From positions 186,841,873 to 186,905,872 of the forward strand of contig NC_084482.1 of NCBI RefSeq assembly GCF_030035675.1: DNA of 64,000 nucleotides. The letters run 5' to 3'. A model generated the notes under the pieces. It ran no database searches. It was not told where the DNA came from and saw nothing but the letters and a program-made list of their open reading frames with translations. The DNA is from Rhineura floridana. Its lineage: Eukaryota > Chordata > Lepidosauria > Squamata > Rhineuridae. Positions 43,590 through 55,283 of this stretch are shown here, in pieces (the first letter of the stretch is position 1; each line of letters begins with the position of its first letter). The position numbers and the translations under genes are program-made.

Positions 43590-45230
43590 CAGCCACAAGA
43601 GTTGCTGTATACTATAGCCAGCATAGATTTTTCGCATTCCGCAATGTTAAATTGAAAATACCCCCCATGCAATTCCTCTGCTTCCCATAAGTTCATTTCA
43701 AAACAAAACCTCGCAAAACTTATAGCCCTGGACTCAGAAATGTGTACTTAACAACCCTCTAAGTTTTCATGGCGATACACAAAACAGTCAGAGAGAATAG
43801 AGAGTTCAAAGTGTAAAACGAGGAAAAAAATCCAGACCCCTGTTGAACTTTTTTCTGTCAGTGGTCTAATAATTTATTGAAATTAATTAAAAATCAGCCA
43901 TGTTCACAGAGTACCTGTAATCTTCTGCAGTTTAAAAGTTTTAAAAATGCCTGGCTGATTTTTAATTAATTTAAGAAATTTTGGCTGGCAGCCTATGATA
44001 ACGCGGGGCATGCTCAGTAAGAACCAACTGTCAGTGTTCTAAAAGCCAGACTCACAGCTGTTTGGCTTGGCTAATCAGGGGGCCACACCCAAGCAAGACA
44101 TTTATTTCACTTTAGACAGTCATGGCTTTCCCAAAGAATCCTGGGAAGTGTAGTTTGTGAAGGGTGCTGAGAGGAGACTCCTATTCCCCTGACAGAGATT
44201 CAGTGGCCAGGGTGGTTTAACAATCAACCCCTCTTCTGAGGATTGTAGCTCTGTGAGGGGAATGGGACGTCTCCTAGCAACTCTTAGCACCCTTCACAAA
44301 CTACATTTCCCAGGATTCTTTGGAGGAAGCCATGACTGTTTAGACATAAAGGTCTGATGTGGATGTGGCCAGTGAGAGCTTTTGTTTAAAAGGTGGTGGG
44401 AGACTACATGTGCCTGCTGTAGCATAAAAAGGTGGGGAATCCCTGAAAAAGAATGATACTGTTCACAATATTTTCCTTTTGGAAAGGAAAGGGACTTTCA
44501 ATCCCAGTGCCCACCCACCCAGTCTCCCCTCTCCCTCTCCCCTACCTCTTCCTCCCTACCCCATCCTTCCTCCTTCTGTCTTCCCGTCCCTCCTCCCTGC
44601 CCCTCTCCCAGGTCAGTTTCACCTTTCCTAAGCATAATTGTACAGGAGTAAATCCCATTGAACTCAAAAAGCATGCATGTGATCAAACCTGCCCTCCTCC
44701 TCCTCCCTCCTATCCCCTCCCTTTTGCCCCTTCCCTGCCCCTCCCTTTGCCCCTCCTTCTCCCTCCAATCCCCTCCCCCTTCTTCCCTCTCCTGCCCCTC
44801 CTCCTCCCCCCCCATGGTCAGTTTCATCTATCCTAAGCATGACTGCAAGGGAGTAAATCCCACTGAACTCAATAAGTATGCAAATGATCGAACTTGCCTG
44901 CCTGCTCCCCTCCCCCTCCTCTCCCTCCCCCCCCCATACCTTGTCTTTTCTCCTCCTCCCCTCCCCACCCTCCCCATGGTCAGAGGCACATGTTACCAAA
45001 TTTTTCCAAGCTACTCAGGAAATGGATTGGAATGTGAAAGACCAACGCAAATTGTGTTTGCCTTTTTACCAATTTGTAGGGCAGGCTCAGAGAGGAGGTT
45101 AGGTCTCCTGCTCCCCTGGTGCATTCACTATAGCTGCCCAATTTCCCTGCTTTTTAAAGTTTGATAGAAATACCTGTTGACTATAGGTACGTTCTTAAAC
45201 AGCAAGGGTTTTTTTGCCTATCAGTGAATA
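43590..45230 (+). repeat. Composite dispersed repeat, copy B
   Basis: It repeats in reverse order everything listed for copy A (32805-34255), from ACAGCCACAAGAGTTGCTG to GTACGTTCTTAAACAGCAAG. The pyrimidine-rich tract is longer and includes two TCCTAAGCATGA units (about 44612 and 44818), each followed by AACTCAA and a pyrimidine run. Open frames in the tract have simple Pro, Leu and Ser composition and are not genes. Confidence 0.8.
44085..44370. mobile_element. Palindromic MITE within composite repeat B
   Basis: CACTTTAGACAGTCATGGCT on the left and CCATGACTGTTTAGACATAA on the right. Same family and same relative place as 33464-33744. Confidence 0.78.
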
Positions 45231-45239
45231 TATTATTTA

Positions 45240-46130
45240 GTTTAGACAAGTGAAAGTATTCATCTAGACAATTTAAAACATTGGGGTGAGGGGAGCTACA
45301 GATATCCATGAGGGATTGCTTAAGATGTATGTTCGAAGGCCAAGCTTTGAAACACACTCATACATCTTAATAGTATTATTGTGGCCACTAATTTCAATAG
45401 GGCATTTTTATTTGATAACAAGATCATATAGCTTTCTTATTCACTAAACGAAAATGTTGCAGCGTAGAGTGCTTTTGTTTGATGCTCCAGTCAGTCAGCC
45501 ATACCTTCCTCCATGATTCTCCATTTCGTTATCCCTTCTACCTGATTTCCCATTTTCCCTCCCTGCCTTCAGCAGTCAGCATTCCATGACCACTGAGTGT
45601 GCTCAGTCGTCTTTGGGCTGTGTGTAAGTTTTTCATCCTGTTAGGATTTATTCCCCATGAATATTTTCTGTACTTCTATAAATGTTTGGGTTCTCTTAAG
45701 CCTGCTGAGACCTCCATCTTGTATGTGATTGGTGCTGTTTTGGCTATCTAGAGGATTCACACTCAACTCTGAACTTCGGAAATTGAGGGAATGGTGATTA
45801 GGAACATAGGAAACTGTCTTATGCTCAGTCAGGCTATTTGTCTACCAAACCCAGTGTTATCTTGCAAACAGTACCAAAGATGGATTAGAAAATAAGAATA
45901 AATGGCTTTTTTGTTTTTAAGCTAAGGACTATACAGTACATTTCAGGGTCACAGAAGTTCCTCCTTCATCTTGAGCCTTTGGTTTGTACAACATATGCAT
46001 AATTACCAACAAATGAATTCTGCATATTGAATGTTTAAAAGTAAGTCTATCAAATGCCATACCATATATTCCTTCACAATACAAGTTAACATAATAGATA
46101 GCCTTAATAGGGTGTATTAATGTTCTTTAT
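45240..46130. other. Unannotated intronic stretch
   Basis: Apart from a SINE scrap near 45797-45860, nothing is recognised. Confidence 0.4.
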
Positions 46131-46135
46131 TGACT

Positions 46136-47407
46136 ATCTTTGTTTCGGTATCAAACCAAAGTAGATTGGAAGTAGTAGGAAGGGATTCTGAGGAACTGAG
46201 ACAAATAGCGGTAACGAGAGAGGAAGTTCTAAGCTTAATGGACAATATAAAAACTGACAAATCACCGGGCCCGGATGGCATCCACCCGAGAGTTCTCAAA
46301 GAACTCAAATGTGAAATTGCTGATCTGCTAACTAAAATATGTAACTTGTCCCTTGGGTCCTCCTCCGTGCCTGAGCACTGGAAAGTGGCAAATGTAACGC
46401 CAATCTTCAAAAAGGGATCCAGAGGGGATCCCAGAAATTACAGGCCAGTTAGCTTAACTTCTGTCCCTGGAAAACTGGTAGAAAGTATTATTAAAGTTAG
46501 ATTAACTAAGCACATAGAAGAACAAGCCTTGCTGAAGCAGAGCCAGCATGGCTTCTGCATGGGAAAGTCCTGTCTCAGTAACCTATTAGAATTCTTTGAG
46601 AGTGTCAACAAGCATATAGATAGAGGTGATCCAGTGGACATAGTGTACTTAGACTTTCAAAAAGCGTTTGACAAGGTACCTCACCAAAGGCTTCTGAGGA
46701 AGCTTAGCAGTCATGGAATAAGAGGAGAGGTCCTCTTGTGGATAAGGAATTGGTTAAGAAGCAGAAAGCAGAGAGTAGGAATAAACGGACAGTTCTCCCA
46801 ATGGAGGGCTGTAGAAAGTGGAGTCCCTCAAGGATCGGTATTGGGACCTGTACTTTTCAACTTGTTCATTAATGACCTAGAATTAGGAGTGAGCAGTGAA
46901 GTGGCCAAGTTTGCTGACGACACTAAATTGTTCAGGGTTGTTAAAACAAAAAGGGATTGCGAAGAGCTCCAAAAAGACCTCTCCAAACTGAGTGAATGGG
47001 CAGAAAAATGGCAAATGCAATTCAATATAAACAAGTGTAAAATTATGCATATTGGAGCAAAAAATCTGAATTTCACATATACGCTCATGGGGTCTGAACT
47101 GGCGGTGACCGACCAGGAGAGAGACCTCGGGGTTGTAGTGGACAGCACGATGAAAATGTCGACCCAGTGTGCAGCAGCTGTGAAAAAGGCAAATTCCATG
47201 CTAGCGATAATTAGGAAAGATATTGAAAATAAAACAGCCGATATCATAATGCCATTGTATAAATCTGTGGTGCGGCCGCATTTGGAATACTGTGTACAGT
47301 TCTGGTCGCCTCATCTCGAAAAGGATATTAAGAGTTGGAAAAGGTTCTGAAGAGGGCAACCAGAATGATCAAGGGGATGGAGCGACTCCCTTACGAGGAA
47401 AGGTTGC
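46136..47407 (+). mobile_element. CR1 LINE fragment, RT region, cut at both ends
   Basis: An open frame from 46130 to 47350 (406 codons) spans most of the RT: KSPGPDGIHPRVLKELK, FKKGSRGDPRNYRPVSLTS, VDIVYLDFQKAFDKVPH, KFADDTKLFRVV and SVVRPHLEYCVQFWSPHLEK. It is almost identical in protein to the copy at 5464-10433. Both the endonuclease part and the last quarter with the 3' untranslated end are missing, and the right edge joins half of a hAT MITE. Confidence 0.92.
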
Positions 47408-47460
47408 AGCCTGGGGCTGATGGGAGTTGTAGTTTAAAAAAGTAACTTTTCCAAGCTCTG
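47408..47460. mobile_element. Half of a hAT palindromic MITE
   Basis: GGGGCTGATGGGAGTTGTAG to AACTTTTCCAAGCTCTG is the right arm only of the family at 29866-29980. Its left arm has been lost at the junction with the CR1. Confidence 0.8.
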
Positions 47461-47989
47461 GATTCACGTGGTGGTGATGAAATGCCTTGTGCTACCATTT
47501 TACTACAGTAAATTTGTTATTACTAGTTAATATACATTTGCCATTTATGAAGGAGTCGGAGTCAGACAGTAGAAAAATAGAGGAGTCAGAGTCGAAGGTC
47601 TGGCATACCAACTCCACAGCCCTGTCTGTAAGACAAGTTCAGAATGACAAAATAACACATGCCTCACTGTTAATAAATTAAAATACATGTCCTATGAGCT
47701 TTTAATACATTGCAGGTTTGTGAAGTGTGCATAATTTTGGAATGTGATCTGGCAGGTGATTCAGATGTCCAGTTTTCCCAGTTCATGGTGCGAACTTGGA
47801 AGAATATGATATTGCTTAGCTAGGTACAGTAGGCCTCTGTGAATCAGCATTTACAAATCTGAGCTGAAGAAAAGTTATCAGGGCATAAATATTTTTACTA
47901 CTCTCTCTGTTAACCCATACCTATTGTAGTCATTCATGGTTGTCTTTTTTTAAATTCATTTGCAAGTATGTCAGTGGCTAGGGATCCAT

Positions 47990-48738
47990 TCTCCTGGTTC
48001 CATTGCTGTTGCTTGAGGCACAGGTGGCCTCAGTGGCAAGGTGTGCCTTTCATCAGGTTAGGCTGATGGCCCAACTGCAACCCTACCTGTAGAGGGATAA
48101 CCTGGCTACAGTAATCTGTGCTCTGGTAACCTCCAGGTTGGATTATTGCAATGCACTTCACATGGGGCTGCCTTTGAAAATGGTTTGGAAGCGTCAATTA
48201 GTGCAGAATGCAGCTGCCCAATTGTTGATGGGTTCAAGGCAAACAGATCATATAACACCAATTCTGTTCCAATTTCACTAGCTAACTGTATGCTTCTGAC
48301 TCCAATTCAGAGTGCTGGTTTTGACTTATAAACTCTTTATGGCTAGGACCCCAATATCTTCTGAAATGTCTGTCTTGATAGGAACCTACCCAGAGAGATC
48401 TGAGGCCTTTCTCCAGGTACCCTCCTCTGAGGGAGGGTCGGAGGGTGGTGATAAGAAAGAGGACCTTTTTAGTCGTGGCTCCCCATCTGTGTCATGCGCT
48501 CCCTGGTGAGATCTGCCTGGCACCTTCATTGACAATTTTTCGGTGCCAGGTAAAAACATATATTTTCCCCAGGCATTTGATAGACTGAAATGATGTTTGT
48601 ATTAGTGTGCTGCCAAAGGTGGGTGTTTTTGTTTTATTATTTTGTTTTTCTGGTATGGTATATTTACTTTTGTTTTTAACAGTGTTGTAATTCACTTGGA
48701 GACCTTCAGGTAACAAGTGACTAATAAATCCAATAAAT
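47990..48738 (+). mobile_element. Old L2 LINE 3' half
   Basis: TGGATTATTGCAATGCACTT (LDYCNALH) and GGGCTGCCTTTGAAAATGGT (GLPLKMV) are L2 landmarks. The end TAATTCACTTGGAGACCTTC and AATAAATCCAATAAATGG is the 3' tail. Stops are frequent. Confidence 0.75.
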
Positions 48739-48888
48739 GGGTTTTGTGATAATGGCAGTTACTATACTCTGTTCTAGCCATTTTATATGCCTCTGTAGCA
48801 AGCCTTATATTATTATTACAAGCGCCACATAATTGTATTTTTTTTGAAGTTCCTGTATAAAATGAATAAAAATCCACAACTAAAATAC

Positions 48889-49461
48889 TGTTGTGTGCCT
48901 TCCCCAATCTCTGAGCGGTGAGATTTCCGGGGTCCCTGCGCTCCTCCAGGGTTTGGTTTCCTTTGGGAAGGTCAGCGGAGACTGCGGTGTCTTTATGAAA
49001 TCTGGTTTATTTATTTACACACATTCCAACCTGAGTTTGAGATGGAGGGGGTTCAATGCATCAGCAGTCCAATATCCAGCTTTTCCATCTGGGTTACTGG
49101 AGGCACCCCAAATGCCATGGTGCAGAGAGCCAGTCTCTCTCTGCCTGCCTTCAGTTTCCAGCAAATCTCTAGACACAACTCAAACTACAAGCCTGGGCTT
49201 GTCTGCTGGGCTTGTCTGCTGGGCTCCAGGAGGGGGGGGAATCCTCTCCTGAAGAGTTTCAGTGACAAAAGGGTCTCACTGGCCCATTCACCATTGCTAG
49301 GCAACTGATCGGCCCATTATCTTACCTGGCCAATCTATTTGGTTAACAAAAGACTCATTTGACCAGCAGAGAGTTCCTCATTCCAAGGCACAGGATTCCA
49401 AATCAGAGGCTGGAAAGGGGACCCACAGGAATCATCCATCCCAGCCCCCATGCTGATAACA
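48889..49461 (-). mobile_element. Solo LTR, second family
   Basis: On the minus strand it starts TGTTATCAGCATGGGGGC and ends GGAAGGCACACAACA, with an AATAAATAAACC polyadenylation region (about 49002-49013). A 4-bp duplication ATAC (48885-48888 and 49462-49465) flanks it. It is a retrovirus-like or LTR-retrotransposon fossil without an internal region. Confidence 0.72.
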
Positions 49462-49474
49462 ATACATACATAAA

Positions 49475-50325
49475 AATCTAAGAGCCCTCCTAGATCAAGC
49501 CAAAGGCCCATCTAGTCCAGCATCCTGTTCTCACTGTGGTCAACCAGACACCTATGGCAAGTCCACAAGCAGGACCTGACCTCCCCACTTGTGATTCCCA
49601 AGAAATAGTATTCAGAGGCAGGCTGCCACCAACAGTGGTGGTAGAACATAGGGCTATCACTGGCTGCTATTCATGATGGCTATTCTTTGTTATTTTGTCT
49701 AATTCTGTTATAAAGTTATCCAAGTGAGTGGCCTGTAATTTGCTGGATCCCTTTTTAAAACTTGGTGTTACATTGGTCACTGTCCAGTCCTCAGGTATGG
49801 AGGCTGATATTAGGGACAAGTTACATATTTTTGTTAGAAGATCAGCTATTGCACATGTGAGTTATTTAAAACCTCTTGGATTTGGTGATTTGTCATCTTT
49901 TGATTTGTCAATAAGGCCTAGAACTTTGTCTCTTGTCACCATTATTTGCCTTTGTTCCTCAAACTTCCTTCCTGCCCTACATCTTCTTTTGTGACAACAA
50001 ATACAAGGAATTCACTCCGCTTCTCTGCAGTCTTTTTCCTCCTTTAGCACACATTTGTCTTCTTTGATGTCCAGAGATCCATCCACCTCTCTAGCCAGCC
50101 TCCTGTTGTTGATTTTTATGTTTTTAGCATCCTCAAATTCTCTTTCCCCATCTCTTATTGTCTACTTGCATTTCTTTTACCAAACTTTGTTTCTTTTGTT
50201 TTCCTCATTTAGACAAGACTTCCATTTTCTAAAGGAAGCCGCTTTGCCTGTAATAGCTTCCATTTCAGCAATATTCACAACCAGTGCATCCCAGGTTAAA
50301 GTTGTTGGCTATTGTCACATGACAA
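49475..50325 (-). mobile_element. Old CR1 with internal deletion
   Basis: The part 49490-49722 is the CR1 3' untranslated end (GGCCCATCTAGTCCAGCATC). At about 49723 it jumps to the RT N-terminal side (GGCCTGTAATTTGCTGGATC) and runs to AAGACTTCCATTTTCTAAAG. By comparison with the 5.5-kb copy, about 1.4 kb of CR1 is missing at the join. Confidence 0.82.
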
Positions 50326-52500
50326 AGTATCTTTAGGGCTGGACTCTTAGGGACGTTTGTTTTCATCAAGTTTGAGAAGTGTTGCTTTAGAATACTTTAT
50401 CCTTGATTAAAGGTGGTATGTGGAATGTGCTTCCATTCCTGGTCAAGCACTTTGATACTCAACACAGAATATGAGGATTATTCTGAAAAATGTAGATACC
50501 TTCCATCAAAAACATTCTTGTGCTTCTTGTAGGAAGCCAGCTATGCCTTCACTGGCCCTGTATTTGTGTATGCTGGTGGAGAATTGGGGCATGCTGAAGT
50601 GTCCCATGTGTTCATAATATGTGCGAGTCTGATCACAGAAGAAAAAAACCATGCACTTAAAAACTGCGGAGTTGACTGTGAGATAATGTTTATTTTGCTT
50701 CGCTAATGAGAACAAGAATGCCTTATTTTAAATGTAAGCAACTAACTGACTTTTATTTAAAGAACAAGGAAATTTTACAGTACTATTTAATGACATACAA
50801 TGGCTAATTCATTCTGTCAATTTAGTTAAGTAATTTAAAGTAATTACTGGATAATGCATTTGCTTCTTAAATAAATGTCTTAAACTTTTAAAAAACTGAT
50901 TTCTACCTTGGGTAGCAGATGGGGTGGAGTGTACTTCAAAGTCTTGGTAATAGACACTATTGAATCAGTAACATAAAATATGCATACTAGATTATGATCA
51001 CAGAGTGAATTCTTTGAGATTTTTTCTTTTTGAAGCTCAGGTTTATCTCCCAAATGTAATAGTGAACATTCTTAATGCTCTAGCTAAAGACGAGGCTGTT
51101 ACTGAATTCTAAGGTGCGATAGACGTTTATTTTTAAAAATTCTTATAAAATAGATAAAGAAAAAAATGGTAAAGATATTGTTATGAAAAAACATTAATGA
51201 AAGTTACTGCCAGCACAATAGAAAAGCCATGGTAAGGCCCAGTTTTCACATGCATGTTGCTTGATTTCTCTATGCTTGATGACTTGGATACTTAACAACT
51301 GATACCTAGATGTTGGAGCCAATTGAAAAGCCTTGTATTTGAAGTAATAAATGCTAGGATATCCTTCCTGCAGTGTTCAGTCTGTGTTGACTCATTAACT
51401 CATGCAGATCATCACTTCAAGTCATAGTTATCAAGTGATGGCTATGGTATTTATGAATCAGGACCAAACTGTAGCTTTTCATGTCAGCAGGCTGAATTCC
51501 AGTGCTACAAAATTCCAGTTTCTTGACTCAGGTGCAGATGATCCAGCATGTTGTTTGTAGAACACAGCAAGAGAGAAAATATTGATAAATGTGCAAGAAA
51601 AATCACCAACAGTTTCAGTTCTATTGAGCTAGAACTGCACAAACTTCCCTACTGGGCATGAAAAGGAATCTGGCCCTTTGAAAGGTTCATTTTGTTCAGA
51701 GGCTCCAATTTTCCCCCTCTGTCTATTACCCTATCCCTGAGAGAGAAACTTTCCTTGGGAGCCGTAACAGAGAGCAAGAGTTTGTAGCAGCCTCTCCACA
51801 ACTGTACAGTGAAGAAGATATTGGTAGTGTCTTTTTCCACCAGTGACCATGAGAGTCGAACTATAGTCATATTCATGATCCACAGTCGAAAAAAGATGCT
51901 GGCATGTTTATGCAAAGATAATGGAGGGTGTAGTTCAACCCACTGTAATCTTCAGCAAAAAAGATGCTGCCAGTGTAATCTTCACTTTACAAGCAATTAT
52001 AGTGGAATGGGAAGATACCTGGTATGCCTCCCCCACTTTGAAGGAGCTTCTGCCTGTTGTCCTGTCCTTTCCCTCAAGGTTTTATTTTTCTTGTGGACAG
52101 AGTAGCAGCAGTAGAGGCGGGTTTGTATGAACAGAATCAAGCCAGGAAGTCTATGCAAACTCCCCTGCTCAAATTCTCATGACAGACCTATATAGAACCA
52201 ATTTTAAGCTGTTTTGAAAGTGATCTCAGTTTAGCACTTGTGGTAATCACATTATTTTTCTTGGTTTCTTTTGGGATTAACATTTAAGCATCTATGTATT
52301 CAGTCTTGTATAAATTGCCCTTTAATTCATTATGTTCTTGAATCACTGTCAGGATTGATTGATGTCTTATTTTGTCCTGTAAACAGACAAAGTTGAACTA
52401 GCTAGAAAGCACAGCCAGAACCAAGAAGGTGGTTATAAAATGCACTAGCTTTGCTTGAAATACTATGAATAGTACTGCTATACAACACAGCCGTGGTTGG
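50326..52500. other. Intronic stretch without recognised features
   Basis: Mostly AT-rich. Short open frames have no domain. No splice-flanked conserved exon was seen. Confidence 0.4.
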
Positions 52501-52552
52501 GGTTTTTTTTGTAAAGCTTTCGTGGAATCTCATATATTTTTTTTCTTTCCAG

Positions 52553-52643
52553 TGACTTTTAGAAGCACCATATTGCTCACTGACATTGAAATCATTTTTC
52601 CAGCTGTGAAATATCTGCCAGGATGTTCAAAAATGAATATCAG
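52553..52643 (+). other. CFAP20DC: CFAP20DC exon 2 (contains start codon)
   Basis: The acceptor is a long T-rich tract ending TTTTCTTTCCAG (to 52552). The donor is CAG followed by GTAAAAC at 52644. A second possible acceptor, ATTTTTCCAG at 52603, would shorten the untranslated part only. The upstream sequence has three stops in the frame of the ATG, confirming that the ATG at 52623 opens the protein. Confidence 0.82.
52623..52643 (+). CDS. CFAP20DC: CFAP20DC, first coding segment (7 codons)
   Basis: ATG TTC AAA AAT GAA TAT CAG encodes MFKNEYQ, ending in phase 0 at the donor. The start context has A at -3. MFKNEYQ joined to the next exon's [16 protein letters not shown] reproduces, as I remember it, the N-terminus of vertebrate CFAP20DC (C3orf67). 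The related CFAP20 also begins MFKN and is an axonemal doublet inner-junction protein. What CFAP20DC does is less known; a ciliary role is suggested by its domain. The rest of the protein is beyond the window. Confidence 0.85.
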
Positions 52644-53244
52644 GTAAAACAGAAACGTTTCTTAAACTTTTACACATCTTCTATAAACTAAACTAAGCTA
52701 ACAAAAAATAGAGCAAAATATTGAAAAATGTTAGTTTGAGCCAGGCTTTTTTTTAAGTTGAAGAAAGAACAGTTTTCATTTCTGTTTTCTAACAGTCTAG
52801 ATCTTCTTGGAAGCCTTGACCAGGAGTCCACAAGCTTTTTCTGCTTTGATAGCCAAGCATTATTTCTGGTCATCCCCAACCCTTTTTTCTTTGGAGTTCC
52901 CTGACATACGTAGAAGACTTGGGGGAGTGTAGAAAGTATTGACTTCACGGTGATATTGGGCAGACAGGTATTAGGAAGTAATTGATGACTGCTGACAGCA
53001 TCTGGCAACTGCATTTGTGGAGGTCTGGACTTGGCATGACATTCCATACATGTAGTTACTATTATCTTGAATGTTACCATTTCATAACTTGTGTATTGTT
53101 GCATTTTAATTCATTGTGTATGCAAACTGTATATTATGTGCACAAGTACTTCTCCAACTGGTCTCTCTGTAGAATCAGATGTGTGGGGCAGTGTCCTCCA
53201 GAAATAACTATATTCTTTCTACTGAAAGCCCCAATGAACCCTGA

Positions 53245-53352
53245 GTCATGAGCCATTTTAAGATGTTTGTATGTAAAGTGTTGCCTACAAACTATATAGT
53301 CATGAGCCATTTTAAGATGTTTGTGGATAAAGTGTTGCCTACAAACTACAGT
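53245..53352. repeat. Tandem duplication, 54-bp unit, two copies
   Basis: GTCATGAGCCATTTTAAGAT and AGTGTTGCCTACAAACTA occur twice in direct order with few differences. It lies in intron 2. Confidence 0.9.
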
Positions 53353-53564
53353 TTAAGTCTTGGTGTGCGAAGATACTGAAGTTTATGAGAGTCCAGGCCT
53401 ACTGCTACACCCAAGAGGTCACAGACATGACTCTCAGATGGAAAACTGATCATTTAGGATCTTTGAACCTTTTCCATTTTGAGTTATCTATCAAAGAAAA
53501 GCTGCATATTGTGGAAAAGTCCTGAGCATATTCTAGACCACATGCTCAGTTTACATGGGTCCAT

Positions 53565-53630
53565 GTTGCCCTGGGCTCCTACTGGGAGGAAGAGTGGGAT
53601 ATAAATCAAATAATAAATAATAAATAAAAT
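53565..53630 (+). mobile_element. L2-type 3' end scrap
   Basis: CCCTGGGCTCCTACTGGGAG, GGGATATAAATCAAATAATA and a tail of AATAAATAA. Confidence 0.6.
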
Positions 53631-54124
53631 GGGGTCAGGCTTATTGTACCTAAACACCATTCTATGTGAACTGAGAGTATGCTCTAAAATATACCCAAGA
53701 TTGTCTTGAAGCTTTGATTGAAGGTAAGATCAGAAGTGGCAGGGTGCTTGATTGTCATTAGTGATCATCTTTGTAATTTAGATCCAGCCCAGCTCCTGGA
53801 TACATCAGTGGTGGCAGCAAGTGGGACTGTTTTTATTTTGTTTTGTTTTTACTTAGCTTTGATTGGTACATGAACTGCACTCTTTTCTTGAAAGATTGTC
53901 ACGTTGCCCATGTCTTGGTAATCTGCAGAATGAATTTGTGTCATATGCACTTTACATGTTGCCTTTTGAAGATTCCTCAGAAACTCGCTAGTCATGCCTC
54001 CAGCTAACATCCTGCTCCAGTTTGACTCTCTCTATGCCTGATCGCTTGGCATCTAACACCCCCCCTTGCCTTATTTTGTATTAGGATCTTCCTGTTTGTA
54101 CCATTCCTTTATATTTTATTGTAT

Positions 54125-54310
54125 TCATTATTTATTTATTACATTTATATCCCACCTTTCCTCCAAGGAGCTCAGGGTGGTGTACTTCGTTCTCTTCCTC
54201 CCTATTTCATCCTCACAACAACCTTGTGAGATAGGTTAGGCTGGGAGACTGTGACTGGCTCAAGGTCACTCAGTGAGCTTCTTTTGATTGCAAGGATGCT
54301 GGTCCAATTT
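54125..54310 (-). mobile_element. CORE/MIR-like SINE
   Basis: TATATCCCACCTTTCCTCCA, CCTCACAACAACCTTGTGAG and GCTCAAGGTCACTCAGTGAG follow the order of a MIR-type element in reverse. This copy is unbroken and serves as reference for the one split at 31.5-32.7 kb. Confidence 0.72.
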
Positions 54311-54433
54311 GAAAACTGCCTTTATAGCCTATATTTTATTTTGTAACAACTTTCATGCCAATTGATCTTAATTTGTTTTTGTAAAAAGAAAAGGGAAATT
54401 CTAAACTTTGGTCTTCTTGTCTGGATGCTAATC

Positions 54434-54500
54434 CCCCAGTTTGTTTGCTTGTTTATATCCCACCCTTCCTCCCAGCAGGAGCCCAGGGCGGTTTTATAAG
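54434..54500 (-). mobile_element. L2-type 3' end scrap
   Basis: TATATCCCACCCTTCCTCCC and GAGCCCAGGGCGG are the reverse of the L2-type 3' signature. Confidence 0.55.
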
Positions 54501-54689
54501 CAGTTTTATAAGTTTAAAGTAGTACACTGTGACTTTGAACTCAGGACTTGAAAAATACAGTTGTCTGTGGGTACCCAAATACACCCACATCTGAATACAT
54601 ATAGACAAAAATACCTGGTACTACTTGCCGCATCTCAGATGGAGGGGGATATGGAGCAAGACCTCTGATACTGATCTGACTATATAGGA

Positions 54690-54889
54690 GGTGGTTGTTG
54701 ATAAGGTACCCAGGCTATTTAGAGCTTTAAAGGCAAGAACCAGCACCTTGAATTAGACCTGGAAACAAATACGAAACCAGTGAAGATTATATAATACCAG
54801 GTTAATATGATCCATCCGGCAAGCTACAATTGAAATTCTAGCAGCAGCATTTTGGACCAATTGAAATTTCTAGACATTATTCAAGATCC
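54690..54889 (-). mobile_element. Old L2 fragment
   Basis: AGAACCAGCACCTTGAATTA and GCAGCATTTTGGACCAATTG are the antisense of the L2 region that encodes the VRKLQLVQN block. Confidence 0.55.
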
Positions 54890-55262
54890 ACCTTCAAGTG
54901 CAGTAGAACATATGAAGAGCCTGGTGGATCAGTCAAAATGCCCATTTAATCAAGCATTGGTCAACCATATGCTGATGAGAAGCCCACAAGCAGGACATGA
55001 GGGCAATAGCAGTCTCCCCACTTATTTTCCTTGGCAGTTGTGTTCAGAAGCATATCATGAATTTGGTTGACCTCTTTTAAACCATCCAAGTTGGTGGCAA
55101 CTACTACATGTTATGGCAGTAATTCCACAATTTAACTAGGAAGTACTTCCTAATGTCTGTCTTGAATCTTCCAAAATTCAGCTTTCTTGGTTGACCGTGG
55201 TTTTTAGTATTACTTGTCACATTTTCCAGACTAAAAAGCTCCAAATGTTGAAGCTTTCTCCA
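54890..55262 (-). mobile_element. CR1 3' end adjoining the exon 3 acceptor
   Basis: AAGAGCCTGGTGGATCAGTC, GTTCAGAAGCATATCATGAA, GGAAGTACTTCCTAATGTCT and AAAAGCTCCAAATGTTGAAG follow the antisense CR1 3' end as in 5490-6010. It ends about 20 bp before the splice acceptor of CFAP20DC exon 3. It is heavily degraded. Confidence 0.75.
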
Positions 55263-55283
55263 ATTACACTGCTTTTCTTGCAG

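Larger units (their letters stand above)
36443..52552 (+). other. CFAP20DC: CFAP20DC intron 1 (inferred)
   Basis: About 16.1 kb between the donor GTAAGCG and the acceptor TTTTCTTTCCAG. It consists mostly of repeats listed separately. No further exon with both splice signals and a conserved frame was recognised, but additional untranslated exons cannot be excluded. Confidence 0.5.

Noticed and set aside
44453-45164. Pro-, Leu- and Ser-rich open frames, with Gly- and Glu-rich ones on the other strand
   Set aside because: They lie in the pyrimidine-rich tract of a dispersed repeat; the reverse copy at 33 kb gives similar frames, so composition explains them.
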